A stretch of DNA of 6,134 nt from positions 1 through 6,134 of the forward strand of contig JAUVHQ010000133.1 of assembly GCA_030593185.1 (NCBI GenBank). The letters run 5' to 3'. Made by a program: the position numbers and the translations under genes. The notes under the pieces are model-generated. The model saw only the letters and a list, made by a program, of their open reading frames with translations. It was not told the origin of the DNA and made no database searches. The DNA comes from Bacteroidota bacterium (lineage in GTDB: Bacteria > Bacteroidota > Bacteroidia > Bacteroidales > VadinHA17). The stretch's first letter is position 1; each line of letters opens with the position of its first letter. Shown piece by piece: positions 5,439 through 6,134 of this stretch.

Positions 5439-6134
5439 TTGGAAAACAAAGAAAAAAAGCCGGATATCCTACTTGTTCCACCTATAACAAGTCCATATTT
5501 TGTTGATAACCGGAAGGATTTTTTACCCGTTGGGTTATTAACACTTGTCAGCAGTTTAAAAGAAAACCAATTTACAGCTGATATATATAAGCCAACAATA
5601 TTGCTCCTGGAGGAAAAGGACTATTTAAGTTGTGCAGAAGATATCTTAATAAACGACCCAAAAATTATTGGATTCTCAACATGGTGTCATTCCTTTCCCT
5701 CAGTAATAGTACTTGCAGAAAAAATTAAGGCAATAAATTCCTCAATACCTATTGTGCTCGGCGGTCCACAGGTTTCCATTCTTCACAAAGAAACACTGGA
5801 AAGATATCCCTTTATTGATTATGTATTACGTAATGAAGCAGACTATAATATTATATTGTTACTGAAAAATTTATTACGAAAGAACGGGAGCTTTCCGGAA
5901 CTTCAGAATATTACAGGACTAACCTACCGGAATACCAGGAACAAGGTAATTACAAATTCATATCAGCAGGCAGTTCCTGATCTGAATCTTTTACCAATTC
6001 CTGCTTATGAAAAAATACAATTTGATGAATATATAAGCATTGATGTTGGACGCGGTTGCCCGTTCAACTGTACTTTTTGCTCCACCAACCAGTTCTTCTC
6101 AAGGTTGTACAGGGTGAAATCGGTAAAAAGGATA
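5439..6134 (+). CDS. Cobalamin-binding (B12) radical SAM protein, N-terminal 232 residues (3' end outside window)
   Basis: The frame runs without a stop from 5427 to the window edge. An in-frame TAA at 5424 and no early ATG make TTG (5439-5441) the best start, giving MENKEKKPDILLVPP. Residues 8-150 look like the Rossmann-type B12-binding domain of this class: PDILLVPP (8-15), FLPVGLLTLVSSLKE (28-42), IIGFSTW (76-82), VLGGPQ (106-111) and DYVLRNEAD (127-135). Residues 203-219 read VGRGCPFNCTFCSTNQF, the CxxxCxxC motif (Cys207, 211, 214) that binds the 4Fe-4S cluster and SAM. Members methylate unactivated carbons or do other radical chemistry on peptides, lipids and cofactors. The rest of the barrel and any C-terminal domain are outside the window, so the substrate cannot be read here. 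The 59-residue peptide gene just upstream suggests a peptide substrate. The superfamily call is firm; the exact start and substrate are not. Confidence 0.9.
   Translation, partial: MENKEKKPDILLVPPITSPYFVDNRKDFLPVGLLTLVSSLKENQFTADIYKPTILLLEEKDYLSCAEDILINDPKIIGFSTWCHSFPSVIVLAEKIKAINSSIPIVLGGPQVSILHKETLERYPFIDYVLRNEADYNIILLLKNLLRKNGSFPELQNITGLTYRNTRNKVITNSYQQAVPDLNLLPIPAYEKIQFDEYISIDVGRGCPFNCTFCSTNQFFSRLYRVKSVKRI

Noticed and set aside
1..6134. CRISPR array, tRNA, rRNA or insertion sequence
   Set aside because: No spaced identical repeats of CRISPR size, no cloverleaf or rRNA signature, and no transposase or paired terminal repeats with target duplication were seen on either strand.

Overview
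The window looks like a piece of a Bacteroidota (Bacteroidetes) chromosome. The DNA is AT-rich and most genes lack Shine-Dalgarno sequences. Several sites match the Bacteroidetes promoter core TAnnTTTG. The spacers hold the degenerate 7-8 bp tandem repeats I associate with this phylum. The gene content (GH78 rhamnosidase, lipoprotein amidohydrolase, DUF3024 protein) also fits. I cannot go below phylum level from the sequence.

Layout, left to right. (1) nt 2-1111, plus strand: the C-terminal part of a GH78 alpha-L-rhamnosidase that begins upstream of the window. (2) nt 1119-3192, minus strand: a probable two-gene unit, a predicted lipoprotein of the N-acyl-D-amino-acid deacylase type followed by a small DUF3024-like protein. 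A GACTGCC heptamer array lies between them. This unit converges tail to tail with the rhamnosidase, only 7 bp apart. (3) nt 3193-3672: a spacer with promoter-like sites for both flanking genes, a perfect dyad, and possibly scraps of decayed coding sequence. (4) nt 3673-4104, plus strand: an unrecognised four-helix membrane protein. (5) nt 4105-5166: about 1.06 kb with no credible protein gene but much structure. It has inverted repeats, a 37-bp motif present twice, a well-formed Bacteroidetes promoter, a strong intrinsic terminator with no gene upstream of it (so a candidate small RNA), and an octamer TTCC array. (6) nt 5167 to the end, plus strand: a 59-residue acidic peptide gene ending in Gly-Gly plus nine residues, followed by the N-terminal 232 residues of a cobalamin-binding radical SAM protein that runs off the window.

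The left part fits glycan and amide catabolism. The most interesting part is the right edge, where the small peptide and the B12-radical SAM enzyme look like the start of a ribosomally made, post-translationally modified peptide (RiPP) locus. That pairing is inferred from gene order and peptide shape, because the rest of the locus is outside the window. The other notable points are the amidohydrolase, which lacks the usual HxH metal motif, and the candidate small RNA near 4425-4640.
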